Assembly: GCA_030597485.1 (NCBI GenBank)
Contig: JAUVRU010000158.1
Coordinates: forward strand, 1 to 5,954
Reading direction: 5' to 3'
Origin: Anaerolineae bacterium
GTDB taxonomy: Bacteria; Chloroflexota; Anaerolineae; 4572-78; NAK82
Length of the DNA stretch: 5,954 nucleotides
The translations under genes were made by a program, and so were the position numbers. The notes beneath the pieces were generated by a model that saw only the letters and a list, made by a program, of their open reading frames with translations, was not told the origin of the DNA and made no database searches. This document shows, piece after piece, positions 1 to 5,954 of the stretch. How positions within the stretch are numbered: position 1 is the stretch's first letter; every line of letters begins with the position of its first letter.

Positions 1-9
1 CAGGATAGC

Positions 10-27
10 ACAGCCCCGTACGGCTGT
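10..27. repeat. Short inverted repeat (6-bp arms) near the left edge
   Basis: ACAGCC at 10-15 is matched by GGCTGT at 22-27 around a six-base loop. The inner bases 16-23 (CCGTACGG) are themselves an 8-base palindrome. No T-run follows, so it is not a typical intrinsic terminator. It may be the remains of a hairpin downstream of the preceding gene, a protein-binding site, or chance. Confidence 0.35.
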
Positions 28-80
28 CAAGGTGGGTTCCATGGATCATGTCGTAGAGGCCACAGGACACTCGCCAGCGT

Positions 81-110
81 GATCATCCCAACAGTGATGA
101 TCCATCACTG
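81..110. promoter_or_regulatory. Overlapping inverted repeats, candidate operator or leader hairpin
   Basis: CAGTGATG (92-99) and CATCACTG (103-110) form a perfect 8-bp inverted repeat with a 3-base spacer. GATCATC (81-87) is also a perfect complement of GATGATC (96-102). ATGGATCAT at 41-49 is a perfect 9-base complement of ATGATCCAT at 97-105. The three pairings share the segment 96-105, so in RNA they could not all form together. The 8-bp dyad could equally be a repressor operator in DNA. The position, about 105 bases before the hutU start, fits a control element. The function is inferred. Confidence 0.4.
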
Positions 111-199
111 AAGCCGCCGCTTCCCCCCTGACCGCTATCACATTGTCTACATCACCGGATTGTATTAAGCTAGTGCCAAGGCAACCTTGCGGTGTACAT

Positions 200-204
200 G
201 GAGG
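200..204 (+). promoter_or_regulatory. Ribosome binding site that decides the hutU start
   Basis: GGAGG lies nine bases before the ATG at 214. This favours that ATG over the in-frame TTG at 187, which lies upstream of the motif and has no comparable Shine-Dalgarno. Confidence 0.75.
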
Positions 205-213
205 CGTACTATA

Positions 214-1881
214 ATGGCCCGCACAATCCGTGCCCCACGGGGCACCCAGTTGACGTGCAAGAACTGGCTGATCGAAGCGGCCTACCGTATGATCCAGAAC
301 AATCTGGATCCCCAGGTGGCTGGTGACCCGGACAACCTGATTGTATACGGCGGCCGGGGCAAGGCAGCCCGAAACTGGGATTGTTTCGACGCCATCCTCG
401 AGTCGTTGCGCAACCTGGAACCGGATGAGACGTTGCTGGTCCAATCGGGAAAACCGGTGGCTGTCTTCACCACGCACCAGGATGCCCCCCGGGTGCTTCT
501 GGCCAACTCGAACATCGTTCCCGCCTGGGCCACTCAGGAGAACTTCGACCGGTGGGAAAAAGAAGGGCTCATCATGTTCGGCCAGATGACGGCCGGCAGC
601 TGGATCTACATCGGCACGCAAGGCATCCTGCAAGGCACTTATGAGACCCTGGGTGCGTTAGCGCGCCAGCGCGGCTGGCCGAGTCTGAAGGGAAAACTGG
701 TGTTGACCGCCGGCCTGGGGGAAATGGGCGGTGCCCAACCATTGGCCATCACCATGAATGAGGGCGTCGGTCTCATCGTGGAGGTGGACCGCGAGCGAGC
801 CGAACGCCGGTTGTCCCTGCGCCAGATAGACGCCATCACCGACAACCTCGAAGAGGCAATGACCTGGGTGGAAGAGGCGCTGACCAGGAAGACGCCCAGG
901 TCGTTGGGCCTGATCGCGAATGCCGCCGAAGCGCTGCCGGAACTGGTGGAGCGAGGCGTGATGCCCGACGTGGTCACCGACCAGACCTCGGCCCACGACC
1001 CGCTGTATGGGTATATCCCCCCGGGACTGACCGTGGCCGAAGCGGCCGAGTTACGACAACGAGACCCCGGCGAGTACCAGCGCCGTTCTATGTCCGCTAT
1101 GGCCCGCCACGTACAGGCCATGCTCGAGTTTCAGGCAAGGGGCAGCCAGGTCTTCGATTACGGTAACAATCTGCGCCAACGGGCCTACGATGCCGGCGTG
1201 AAAGATGCGTTCGCCTATCCCGGTTTCGTGCCGGCCTACATCCGTCCCTTGTTCTGCGAAGGGAAAGGGCCGTTTCGCTGGGTGGCCCTCTCTGGCGACC
1301 CCCAAGACCTGTACACCACCGACCAGGCTATCCTCGAGCTCTTTCCCGAAGACGAACACCTGGCCCGTTGGATTCGTTTGGCCCAGGAAAACGTAGCGTT
1401 CCAGGGACTGCCAGCCCGTATCTGCTGGCTGGGCTACGGCGAGCGGGCCAGGGCAGGGCTGAGATTCAACCAGATGGTTGCCTCCGGTCAAGTCAGCGCT
1501 CCCATCGTGATCGGTCGAGATCACCTGGACAGCGGCTCGGTCGCCAGTCCCAACCGGGAAACAGAGGACATGCTTGACGGCTCCGACGCCATCGCTGACT
1601 GGCCGCTGTTGAATGCCCTCATCAATGCAGTGAGCGGAGCCACCTGGGTCAGCATTCATCACGGAGGCGGGGTGGGCATCGGTTACAGTATCCACGCCGG
1701 CCAGGTCATCGTGGCTGACGGCACCCCGGCTGCCGCCGAACGATTGCAGCGTGTGCTGACGAATGACCCCGGGCTGGGTGTGGCCCGCCACGCTGACGCT
1801 GGTTACCCCCAGGCGATCCGTTTTGCCGGAGAACACGGCGTCACGATCCCCATGCTTGGCCAGATAGAGAAAAAGCGGTAA
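214..1881 (+). CDS. hutU: Urocanate hydratase (urocanase)
   Basis: This enzyme adds water to urocanate to give 4-imidazolone-5-propionate, the second step of histidine degradation. It is cytosolic and uses tightly bound NAD+ as an electrophile. The product is 555 residues, the usual length for the family. An [11 protein letters not shown] segment (166-176) matches the NAD+-binding glycine-rich stretch. The signature [10 protein letters not shown] surrounds Cys404, which corresponds to the conserved active-site Cys410 of the Pseudomonas enzyme. [25 protein letters not shown] (434-442) and HHGGGVG (482-488) are also intact. The start is the ATG at 214, set by GGAGG at 200-204; a TTG at 187 would add nine residues with no supporting signal. 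One oddity is Glu170, where the enzymes I recall have Gly. The isomerase gene follows after 69 bases. No hutH, hutI or hutG is visible. Identity is near certain. Confidence 0.97.
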   Translation: MARTIRAPRGTQLTCKNWLIEAAYRMIQNNLDPQVAGDPDNLIVYGGRGKAARNWDCFDAILESLRNLEPDETLLVQSGKPVAVFTTHQDAPRVLLANSNIVPAWATQENFDRWEKEGLIMFGQMTAGSWIYIGTQGILQGTYETLGALARQRGWPSLKGKLVLTAGLGEMGGAQPLAITMNEGVGLIVEVDRERAERRLSLRQIDAITDNLEEAMTWVEEALTRKTPRSLGLIANAAEALPELVERGVMPDVVTDQTSAHDPLYGYIPPGLTVAEAAELRQRDPGEYQRRSMSAMARHVQAMLEFQARGSQVFDYGNNLRQRAYDAGVKDAFAYPGFVPAYIRPLFCEGKGPFRWVALSGDPQDLYTTDQAILELFPEDEHLARWIRLAQENVAFQGLPARICWLGYGERARAGLRFNQMVASGQVSAPIVIGRDHLDSGSVASPNRETEDMLDGSDAIADWPLLNALINAVSGATWVSIHHGGGVGIGYSIHAGQVIVADGTPAAAERLQRVLTNDPGLGVARHADAGYPQAIRFAGEHGVTIPMLGQIEKKR

Positions 1882-1895
1882 AATAGGCGGCGGCC

Positions 1896-1915
1896 GGATA
1901 CTCACCTGGTTATCC
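1896..1915. repeat. Weak inverted repeat in the hutU-mtnA gap
   Basis: GGATA (1896-1900) is matched by TATCC (1911-1915) around a 10-base loop that contains the small dyad ACC-T-GGT (1904-1910). There is no following T-run. The arms are too short to call a terminator, so hutU and the next gene may be read through on one transcript. Confidence 0.25.
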
Positions 1916-1937
1916 TCATCCTCAGCAAGACCTAACC

Positions 1938-1944
1938 AAGGAGG
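1938..1944 (+). promoter_or_regulatory. Strong Shine-Dalgarno for the MtnA-like gene
   Basis: AAGGAGG ends six bases before the ATG at 1951. It is the best ribosome binding site in the window and fixes the start of the isomerase gene. Confidence 0.85.
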
Positions 1945-1950
1945 CGCGGC

Positions 1951-3009
1951 ATGATCGTGGACGGCAGACCATATCGAACCGTGTGGATGGAGGGAGCCAC
2001 CGTCCGTATGATCAACCAACTCCTGCTTCCCCATTTCTTCGAGATTGTGGACCTCCCCGATCACCACGCCACCGCCACCGCCATTCGTGATATGTGGGTG
2101 AGAGGGGCGGGAGCCATCGGCGCCACAGCTGGCTACGGTATGGCCCAGGTAGTGTTGGAAGCGCCCGGCGACGCTGGCTTCCAGGCATACATCAAACAGG
2201 GCACAGCCACCCTGACCGGCACCCGACCCACAGCCCAAGACCTTTTCTACGCCACAAACAAAGTCCTGGCAGCGGTAGAAGGAGCCGCCAGCGTGGCAGC
2301 AGCCCGGCAGGCAGCCATCGAGACCGCTCAAGCAATCGCAGATGAGAACGCCGCCGCCGGAGAGGCCATCGGCAAGTACGGCGCGCCACTCCTGCCCGAT
2401 GGAACCCGCATGCTCACCCACTGCAACGCTGGATGGCTGGCATTCGTGGATTGGGGATCAGCGCTGGCTCCCGTCTACGCAGCCAAACGCCAGGGCCGCA
2501 GCATCTTCGTCTACGCCGACGAGACCCGGCCGCGCAGCCAGGGCGCCCGCCTGACAGCCTGGGAACTGGTCAACGAAGGAATTGACCACGCGATCGTGGC
2601 CGACAACGCCGCCGGCTTCTTGATGCAGCGAGGCGAGATTGATCTGGTCATCGTGGGCACGGACCGGATTGCTGCCAACGGCGACGTGGCCAACAAGATA
2701 GGCACCTACGAGAAGGCAGTCGTGGCCCACGAGTTGGGCATTCCCTTCTATGTGACTACACCCACCTCGACGGTGGACCCTAACTGTCCCGATGGCGACC
2801 ACGTCCCCATCGAGGAGCGTAGCCCCGATGAGGTGCTCTACAGCTACGGTCTTCTCGATAGCGGCGAGATGGGCCGGGTGCGTCTGGCGCCGCTGCAATC
2901 GACTGCCCGCAACGTAGCATTCGATGTGACCCCGGCCAGGTACATCACCAGCATCATCACCGAGCAAGGTATCTTTGAGCCACAGAACATCCTTGACGCG
3001 CTGAGGTAA
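1951..3009 (+). CDS. mtnA: S-methyl-5-thioribose-1-phosphate isomerase family protein (MtnA-like)
   Basis: This is a member of the MtnA/aIF-2B-like aldose-1-phosphate isomerases. The characterised reaction opens 5-methylthioribose-1-phosphate to the ribulose-1-phosphate in methionine salvage; relatives act on 5-deoxyribose-1-phosphate or ribose-1,5-bisphosphate. The product is 352 residues, normal for the family. Phosphate-loop segment RGAGAIG is at 51-57, TRPTA at 91-95, catalytic Cys158 in THCNAG, ADETRP plus QGARLTAWEL in the middle, and catalytic Asp238 in GTDRIAANGD, followed by NKIGTY. The 80-residue spacing of Cys and Asp equals that of the Bacillus subtilis enzyme (Cys160/Asp240). The loop has Gly54 where canonical MtnA has Pro (RGAPAIG), and the stretch after THCNAG (WLAFVDWGSALAPVY) differs from the MtnA I recall. 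Neighbours are hutU and tal, with no mtn partners. The family is certain; the exact substrate is not. Confidence 0.85.
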   Translation: MIVDGRPYRTVWMEGATVRMINQLLLPHFFEIVDLPDHHATATAIRDMWVRGAGAIGATAGYGMAQVVLEAPGDAGFQAYIKQGTATLTGTRPTAQDLFYATNKVLAAVEGAASVAAARQAAIETAQAIADENAAAGEAIGKYGAPLLPDGTRMLTHCNAGWLAFVDWGSALAPVYAAKRQGRSIFVYADETRPRSQGARLTAWELVNEGIDHAIVADNAAGFLMQRGEIDLVIVGTDRIAANGDVANKIGTYEKAVVAHELGIPFYVTTPTSTVDPNCPDGDHVPIEERSPDEVLYSYGLLDSGEMGRVRLAPLQSTARNVAFDVTPARYITSIITEQGIFEPQNILDALR

Positions 3010-3179
3010 CGAACACCCAATCTGGAGAGACAAGGCCTCAACAGGATCGTTGACTCCCCAAGACGCCGCACGAACAGAAAACAACTATCTTATGGCTTCG
3101 CCGCTTCCTCTTGCATTGTTGCCCACATCGGTGCCCGAGCCAGATGGCTTTTGGTCCTTTCGGTCAACGAGGTAATAAC
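3010..3179. other. Intergenic region before tal
   Basis: This gap of 170 bases has no gene and no strong signal. A small hairpin AGCC-AGAT-GGCT at 3138-3149 runs into four Ts (3149-3152), but its stem is only four pairs. A TTGACT at 3050-3055 has no -10 box at a usual distance. The frame of tal stays open back to a TTG at 3111, without a ribosome binding site there. The tal ribosome binding site closes the region. Confidence 0.4.
3169..3173 (+). promoter_or_regulatory. Ribosome binding site favouring the tal start at 3180
   Basis: GAGGT ends six bases before the ATG at 3180. A second purine-rich AAGGAG at 3212-3217 lies 13 bases before the ATG at 3231 and only one base before the ATG at 3219, which is poor spacing for both. 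The first site therefore decides in favour of 3180, though not conclusively. Confidence 0.55.
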
Positions 3180-4355
3180 ATGACAGACAAAGCATCCATG
3201 GACTACAGACTAAGGAGAATGGAAGAGAAGATGACCGCCAATCCCCTGCTTGAGCTGCACGAGTATGGTGTAAGTGTGTGGTACGACAATATCCAACGAG
3301 CAATGCTTCAATCCGGCGAGCTGCAACGCCTCATGAAAGAGGGGATACGAGGCATGACCTCCAACCCCACCATCTTCAAGAACGCCATCGTCAACGGCCA
3401 GGAATACCAGGCTGACATCGCAGCCCTGGCCAGGCAGGAAACACCCCCTATCGATATCTACGAATCGCTTGCCATCGCTGATGTGGGCGCGGCAGCGGAC
3501 GTACTCCGCCCCCTGTTTGACCAAAGCCGGGGCGAGGACGGATACGTCAGTATCGAGGTGTCGCCCTTCCTGGCTCACCAAACCCAAGCGACCGTCGAGG
3601 AGGCACGTCGCCTGTTCGCCACCCTGCAACGCCCCAATATCATGATCAAAGTGCCGGCCACGCCAGCCGGCCTGCCGGCTGTCCGGACTCTGATCGGAGA
3701 GGGCATTAACGTAAATGTCACCCTCCTGTTCTCGGTGGCAGTCTACCGCCAGGTGGCCGCAGCTTATTTAGACGGTTTGGAGACTTACGCTGCGACCGGG
3801 GGCGATTTGAGCCAGGTCGCCTCCGTTGCCAGCTTCTTCGTCAGCCGGGTTGACACACTGGCGGACAAGCTGTTGCAGGCCAAGATCGAAGCATCCGCCA
3901 ATGAGGCCCAATGGGCGCACCTGCGAGACCTGCAGGGCAAACTGGCCGTTGCCAATGCCAAGGTCGCCTATCAAGCCTTTAAGGAAATATTTCACACCCC
4001 TCGTTTCCAAAGGTTGGCCGACAAGGGTGCCCGGGCGCAGCGGCTGCTGTGGGCTAGCACCGGTACCAAAAACCGGGGCTATTCCGATGTGATGTATGTG
4101 GAGGAGCTGATCGGAGCGCCCACAGTCAACACCATGCCGCCCGCCACAATCGAGGCGTTCAAGGACCACGGCCGATTGCGAAACAGCCTGGACCAAGACG
4201 TGGCCCAGGCAGAAGCGGTGATAGTCGACATTGAAGCGGCCGGGCTGAGCGTCAAGGCCATCACCGGCCAGTTGCTGGACGAAGGGGTGGCATCCTTCGC
4301 CCAGGCATTCGAAGATCTCCTGGCTGCTGTGGAAAGGCAGATAAGAGCCGCCTGA
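3180..4355 (+). CDS. tal: Transaldolase, stand-alone (mycobacterial/cyanobacterial-type)
   Basis: Transaldolase moves a dihydroxyacetone unit from sedoheptulose-7-phosphate to glyceraldehyde-3-phosphate in the non-oxidative pentose phosphate pathway, through a Schiff base on lysine. From the ATG at 3180 the product is 391 residues. In order, it shows VWYDNI (33-38, Asp36), TSNPTIF (60-66), SIEVSP with Glu126, the Schiff-base Lys157 in IMIKVPAT, NVNVTLLFS (178-185), ASFFVSRVD (217-225) and LWASTGTKN (290-298). This pattern fits the longer class of about 360-380 residues, sometimes fused to glucose-6-phosphate isomerase; here it ends in a stop, so there is no fusion. The start is less sure: a later ATG at 3231 gives 374 residues and begins just before the typical NPLLEL start of the fold, so residues 1-17 may be an extension or untranslated. 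The gap to acnA is 161 bases. Identity is firm. Confidence 0.94.
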   Translation: MTDKASMDYRLRRMEEKMTANPLLELHEYGVSVWYDNIQRAMLQSGELQRLMKEGIRGMTSNPTIFKNAIVNGQEYQADIAALARQETPPIDIYESLAIADVGAAADVLRPLFDQSRGEDGYVSIEVSPFLAHQTQATVEEARRLFATLQRPNIMIKVPATPAGLPAVRTLIGEGINVNVTLLFSVAVYRQVAAAYLDGLETYAATGGDLSQVASVASFFVSRVDTLADKLLQAKIEASANEAQWAHLRDLQGKLAVANAKVAYQAFKEIFHTPRFQRLADKGARAQRLLWASTGTKNRGYSDVMYVEELIGAPTVNTMPPATIEAFKDHGRLRNSLDQDVAQAEAVIVDIEAAGLSVKAITGQLLDEGVASFAQAFEDLLAAVERQIRAA

Positions 4356-4391
4356 CCTGCCTGCGCACCGACAATACATACCACCACTCCA

Positions 4392-4446
4392 CTGAGAAAC
4401 GGAGAGATTCAATAACATTCCTCTAAGAGTCTCTCTGCGTTCTCAG
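4392..4446. promoter_or_regulatory. Long imperfect inverted repeat upstream of acnA
   Basis: CTGAGAA (4392-4398) pairs with TTCTCAG (4440-4446), CG (4400-4401) with CG (4438-4439), and AGAGA (4403-4407) with TCTCT (4432-4436). That gives 14 pairs, with one bulged A (4399) and one G/G mismatch, around a 24-base loop. The element begins 36 bases after the tal stop. Its right arm is shared with the downstream hairpin at 4440-4464, so the two exclude each other. It could be an RNA leader switch, a terminator processing site, or a DNA dyad for a regulator. The pairing is seen; the role is inferred. Confidence 0.45.
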
Positions 4447-4475
4447 CGCTCCCGGCGGTGAGAAGACGCTGTTTT
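4444..4475 (+). terminator. Candidate intrinsic terminator or attenuator between tal and acnA
   Basis: CAGCG (4444-4448) pairs with CGCTG (4467-4471), extended by CTC (4449-4451) with GAG (4460-4462) across a four-base bulge, and a T-run follows at 4472-4475. An alternative pairing of TTCTCA (4440-4445) with TGAGAA (4459-4464) overlaps it. The short T-run and the bulge make it a weak terminator. It could end the tal transcript or attenuate reading into acnA. Confidence 0.35.
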
Positions 4476-4503
4476 CAGACGAGCTGTCCTACAGACATTG
4501 TGG

Positions 4504-4511
4504 AAGAAGGG
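4504..4511 (+). promoter_or_regulatory. Ribosome binding site of acnA
   Basis: The purine tract AAGAAGGG ends five bases before the ATG at 4517. It is weaker than the sites of hutU and the isomerase gene but at a workable distance. It supports 4517 as the start, where the protein begins with a normal aconitase N-terminus. Confidence 0.55.
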
Positions 4512-4516
4512 ATTGG

Positions 4517-5954
4517 ATGAAGAAACAAGCCACCGATTTCTTCGGTGCCCGGGCCGTCTTCGACACCGGCAGTGGCACCGCCCATTTCTACCGACTACAA
4601 AGACTGGAGGATGGCGGGCTGGGTGCCATTTCCCGCCTGCCGTTCTCAATCAAAGTGTTGCTGGAGTCAGTGTTACGCCAGTGTGATGATGATGTCGTCA
4701 CCCAGGATGACGTTGCCAACCTGGCTGCGTGGAATGCCAGCCCTCCCAAATCAGTGGAGCTGCCCTTCAAGCCGGCAAGGGTGATCATGCAGGATTTGAC
4801 CGGGGTCCCGGCGGTGGTAGACCTGGCCGCTATGCGGTCGGCTATGGCCCGGATGGGTGGTGATCCCCAAAAGATTAACCCGGTGCTGCCGGTGGATCTG
4901 GTGATCGATCACTCACTGCAGGTGGACGCCTTCGGCTCGGCAGCAGCCATCTCCCAAAATACCGAATTTGAATTTGATCGGAATCGCGAACGCTACGGAT
5001 TCCTGCGTTGGGGACAGCAGGCCTTCGACAACTTCCGTGTCGTACCCCCCGCCAGCGGCATTGTGCACCAGGTCAACCTGGAATACCTCGCCACCGGGGT
5101 GCAAACGTGCCGCGACGATGGCGACACCGTGGTCTTCCCCGACAGCGTGATCGGCACTGACAGCCACACACCGATGATCAATGGACTGGGCATCGTGGGG
5201 TGGGGTGTTGGCGGCATCGAAGCCGAGGCGGTTATGCTGGGCCAACCGCTCTACATGCTGACTCCCAAAGTGATCGGCTTCCGGCTGACCGGCCAGCTGC
5301 CGGAAGGCGTGACCGCCACCGACCTGACATTGACCATCACCCAGATGCTGCGCCACAAAAGGGTGGTGGGCAAATTCGTGGAGTACTGCGGACCGGGTCT
5401 CAGCAGTATGACCCTGCCGGACCGGGCCACCATCGCCAATATGGCACCCGACTATGGGGCGACGATGGGCTTCTTCCCGATGGATGAGGAGAGCATGCGC
5501 TACCTGCGGCAGACCGGTCGTCCCGAAGTGCTGGTGACCATGGTGGATCGTTACGCCAGGGAACAGGGCCTTTTCCGTGCCGATGATGCGCCCGAACCCG
5601 AATTCACCGACATGCTGGAACTGGACCTGGGCACCGTGGAACCCTGCCTGGCCGGTCCCAAGCGTCCCCAGGATCGGATACCCCTGGCCCTCATGAAGCA
5701 GGCCTTCAGCCAATCGCTGCGAGCGCCGGTAGAGCAGCGAGGACATGCCCTGTCGGCCGAAGCGCTAAGACGACCACTCACCGTACGCACCAACGGTAGC
5801 AACCGCGACATTGGCCACGGCACAGTAGTCATCGCTGCCATCACCAGCTGCACTAACACCAGCAATCCGTCGGTGATGCTGGCGGCCGGCCTGCTGGCCA
5901 AGAAGGCGGTGAAACGGGGCCTGCAGGTGAAACGCTATGTGAAAACCAGCCTCG
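4517..5954 (+). CDS. acnA: Aconitate hydratase A, N-terminal half (runs off the right edge)
   Basis: Aconitase converts citrate to isocitrate through cis-aconitate in the TCA cycle with a [4Fe-4S] cluster; AcnA/IRP-type proteins can also bind mRNA when the cluster is lost. About 479 codons are present, roughly half of the usual 890-910 residues. It begins [15 protein letters not shown] and then shows [11 protein letters not shown] (from Gln92), [44 protein letters not shown] (Asp215, His217), [33 protein letters not shown] and [10 protein letters not shown], whose Cys445 is the first cluster ligand. The other two cluster cysteines and the swivel domain lie beyond the window. One oddity is Met317 in GATMGFFP, where most relatives I recall have Cys. 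The frame stays open to the last base. The 161-base structured leader suggests its own control. Identity is firm; completeness cannot be judged. Confidence 0.96.
   Translation, partial: MKKQATDFFGARAVFDTGSGTAHFYRLQRLEDGGLGAISRLPFSIKVLLESVLRQCDDDVVTQDDVANLAAWNASPPKSVELPFKPARVIMQDLTGVPAVVDLAAMRSAMARMGGDPQKINPVLPVDLVIDHSLQVDAFGSAAAISQNTEFEFDRNRERYGFLRWGQQAFDNFRVVPPASGIVHQVNLEYLATGVQTCRDDGDTVVFPDSVIGTDSHTPMINGLGIVGWGVGGIEAEAVMLGQPLYMLTPKVIGFRLTGQLPEGVTATDLTLTITQMLRHKRVVGKFVEYCGPGLSSMTLPDRATIANMAPDYGATMGFFPMDEESMRYLRQTGRPEVLVTMVDRYAREQGLFRADDAPEPEFTDMLELDLGTVEPCLAGPKRPQDRIPLALMKQAFSQSLRAPVEQRGHALSAEALRRPLTVRTNGSNRDIGHGTVVIAAITSCTNTSNPSVMLAAGLLAKKAVKRGLQVKRYVKTSL

Larger units (their letters stand above)
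1..213. other. Leader region upstream of hutU without a convincing gene
   Basis: This stretch has no coding region I can support. On the + strand, one frame is open from the left edge to a TGA at 109-111 and another to a TGA at 80-82. Either could be the last few dozen codons of an upstream gene, but neither translation resembles a family I know. The stretch is rich in short inverted repeats (10-27, 41-49 with 97-105, 81-87 with 96-102, 92-110). It ends in the hutU ribosome binding site. I found no well-spaced sigma-70-type promoter. It most likely holds the control region of hutU, but that is inferred from position and repeats only. Confidence 0.5.

Noticed and set aside
1..111. Possible C-terminal tail of an upstream gene
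   Set aside because: The frame is open by default at the edge; the short translation matches nothing I recognise and lacks supporting context.
143..168. TTGTCT with TATTAA as a hutU promoter
   Set aside because: The spacer is only 14 bases and the -10 matches four of six positions; not good enough to call.
187..215. TTGCGG-N17-TATAAT (187-192 and 210-215), a perfect -10 box at ideal spacing
   Set aside because: The -10 overlaps the hutU ATG, so a transcript from it would start inside the gene. The -35 matches only three of six bases. Likely chance.
46..633. Long open frame on the minus strand across the leader and hutU
   Set aside because: It mostly lies antisense to hutU, its translation resembles no family, and GC-rich coding DNA often leaves such open frames.
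1882..1950. SAM riboswitch before the MtnA-like gene
   Set aside because: Such switches can precede methionine-salvage genes, but the 69-base gap is too short and lacks the required helices.
1051..2421. 456-codon open frame on the minus strand across hutU and the isomerase gene
   Set aside because: It spans two firmly identified genes on the other strand and has no recognisable domain, so it is a shadow of GC-rich codon use.
3138..3152. AGCC-AGAT-GGCT hairpin followed by TTTT before tal
   Set aside because: The stem has only four pairs and the T-run is partly in the stem, too weak to call a terminator.

Overview
This 5,954-base window is GC-rich, densely coding bacterial DNA. Four genes lie head to tail on the + strand: urocanate hydratase (hutU), a sugar-1-phosphate isomerase of the MtnA/aIF-2B-like family, a stand-alone transaldolase (tal), and the first half of an aconitase of the AcnA type, which runs off the right edge. 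The proteins look like those of free-living heterotrophic bacteria. From memory, the urocanase resembles Bacillus-type enzymes more than proteobacterial ones, and the overall style would fit a Chloroflexota-like or other deep-branching Gram-positive-like lineage. That placement is an impression and was not tested.

Layout: 1-213 is a leader with no convincing gene; it holds several overlapping inverted repeats. 214-1881 is hutU. A 69-base gap with a strong Shine-Dalgarno leads to the MtnA-like gene (1951-3009). A 170-base gap with little structure leads to tal (about 3180-4355). A 161-base gap holding a nested set of hairpins leads to acnA (4517 to past 5954). No geneless stretch exceeds 300 bases.

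All four products act in central or peripheral carbon metabolism. HutU takes a histidine-derived intermediate toward glutamate, whose carbon enters the TCA cycle. The isomerase opens an aldose-1-phosphate to a ketose-1-phosphate. Transaldolase works in the non-oxidative pentose phosphate pathway, and aconitase interconverts citrate and isocitrate. hutU and the isomerase gene may be co-transcribed. The longer, structured gap before acnA suggests its own control. No other hut genes (hutH, hutI) and no other methionine-salvage genes are visible, so the set looks like a loose metabolic neighbourhood rather than a complete pathway operon.

I see no mobile element, CRISPR array, tRNA, rRNA or clearly novel system. 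The points most worth a second look are the competing hairpins before acnA, the non-canonical loop and unusual neighbours of the MtnA-like protein, and the overlapping repeats before hutU.
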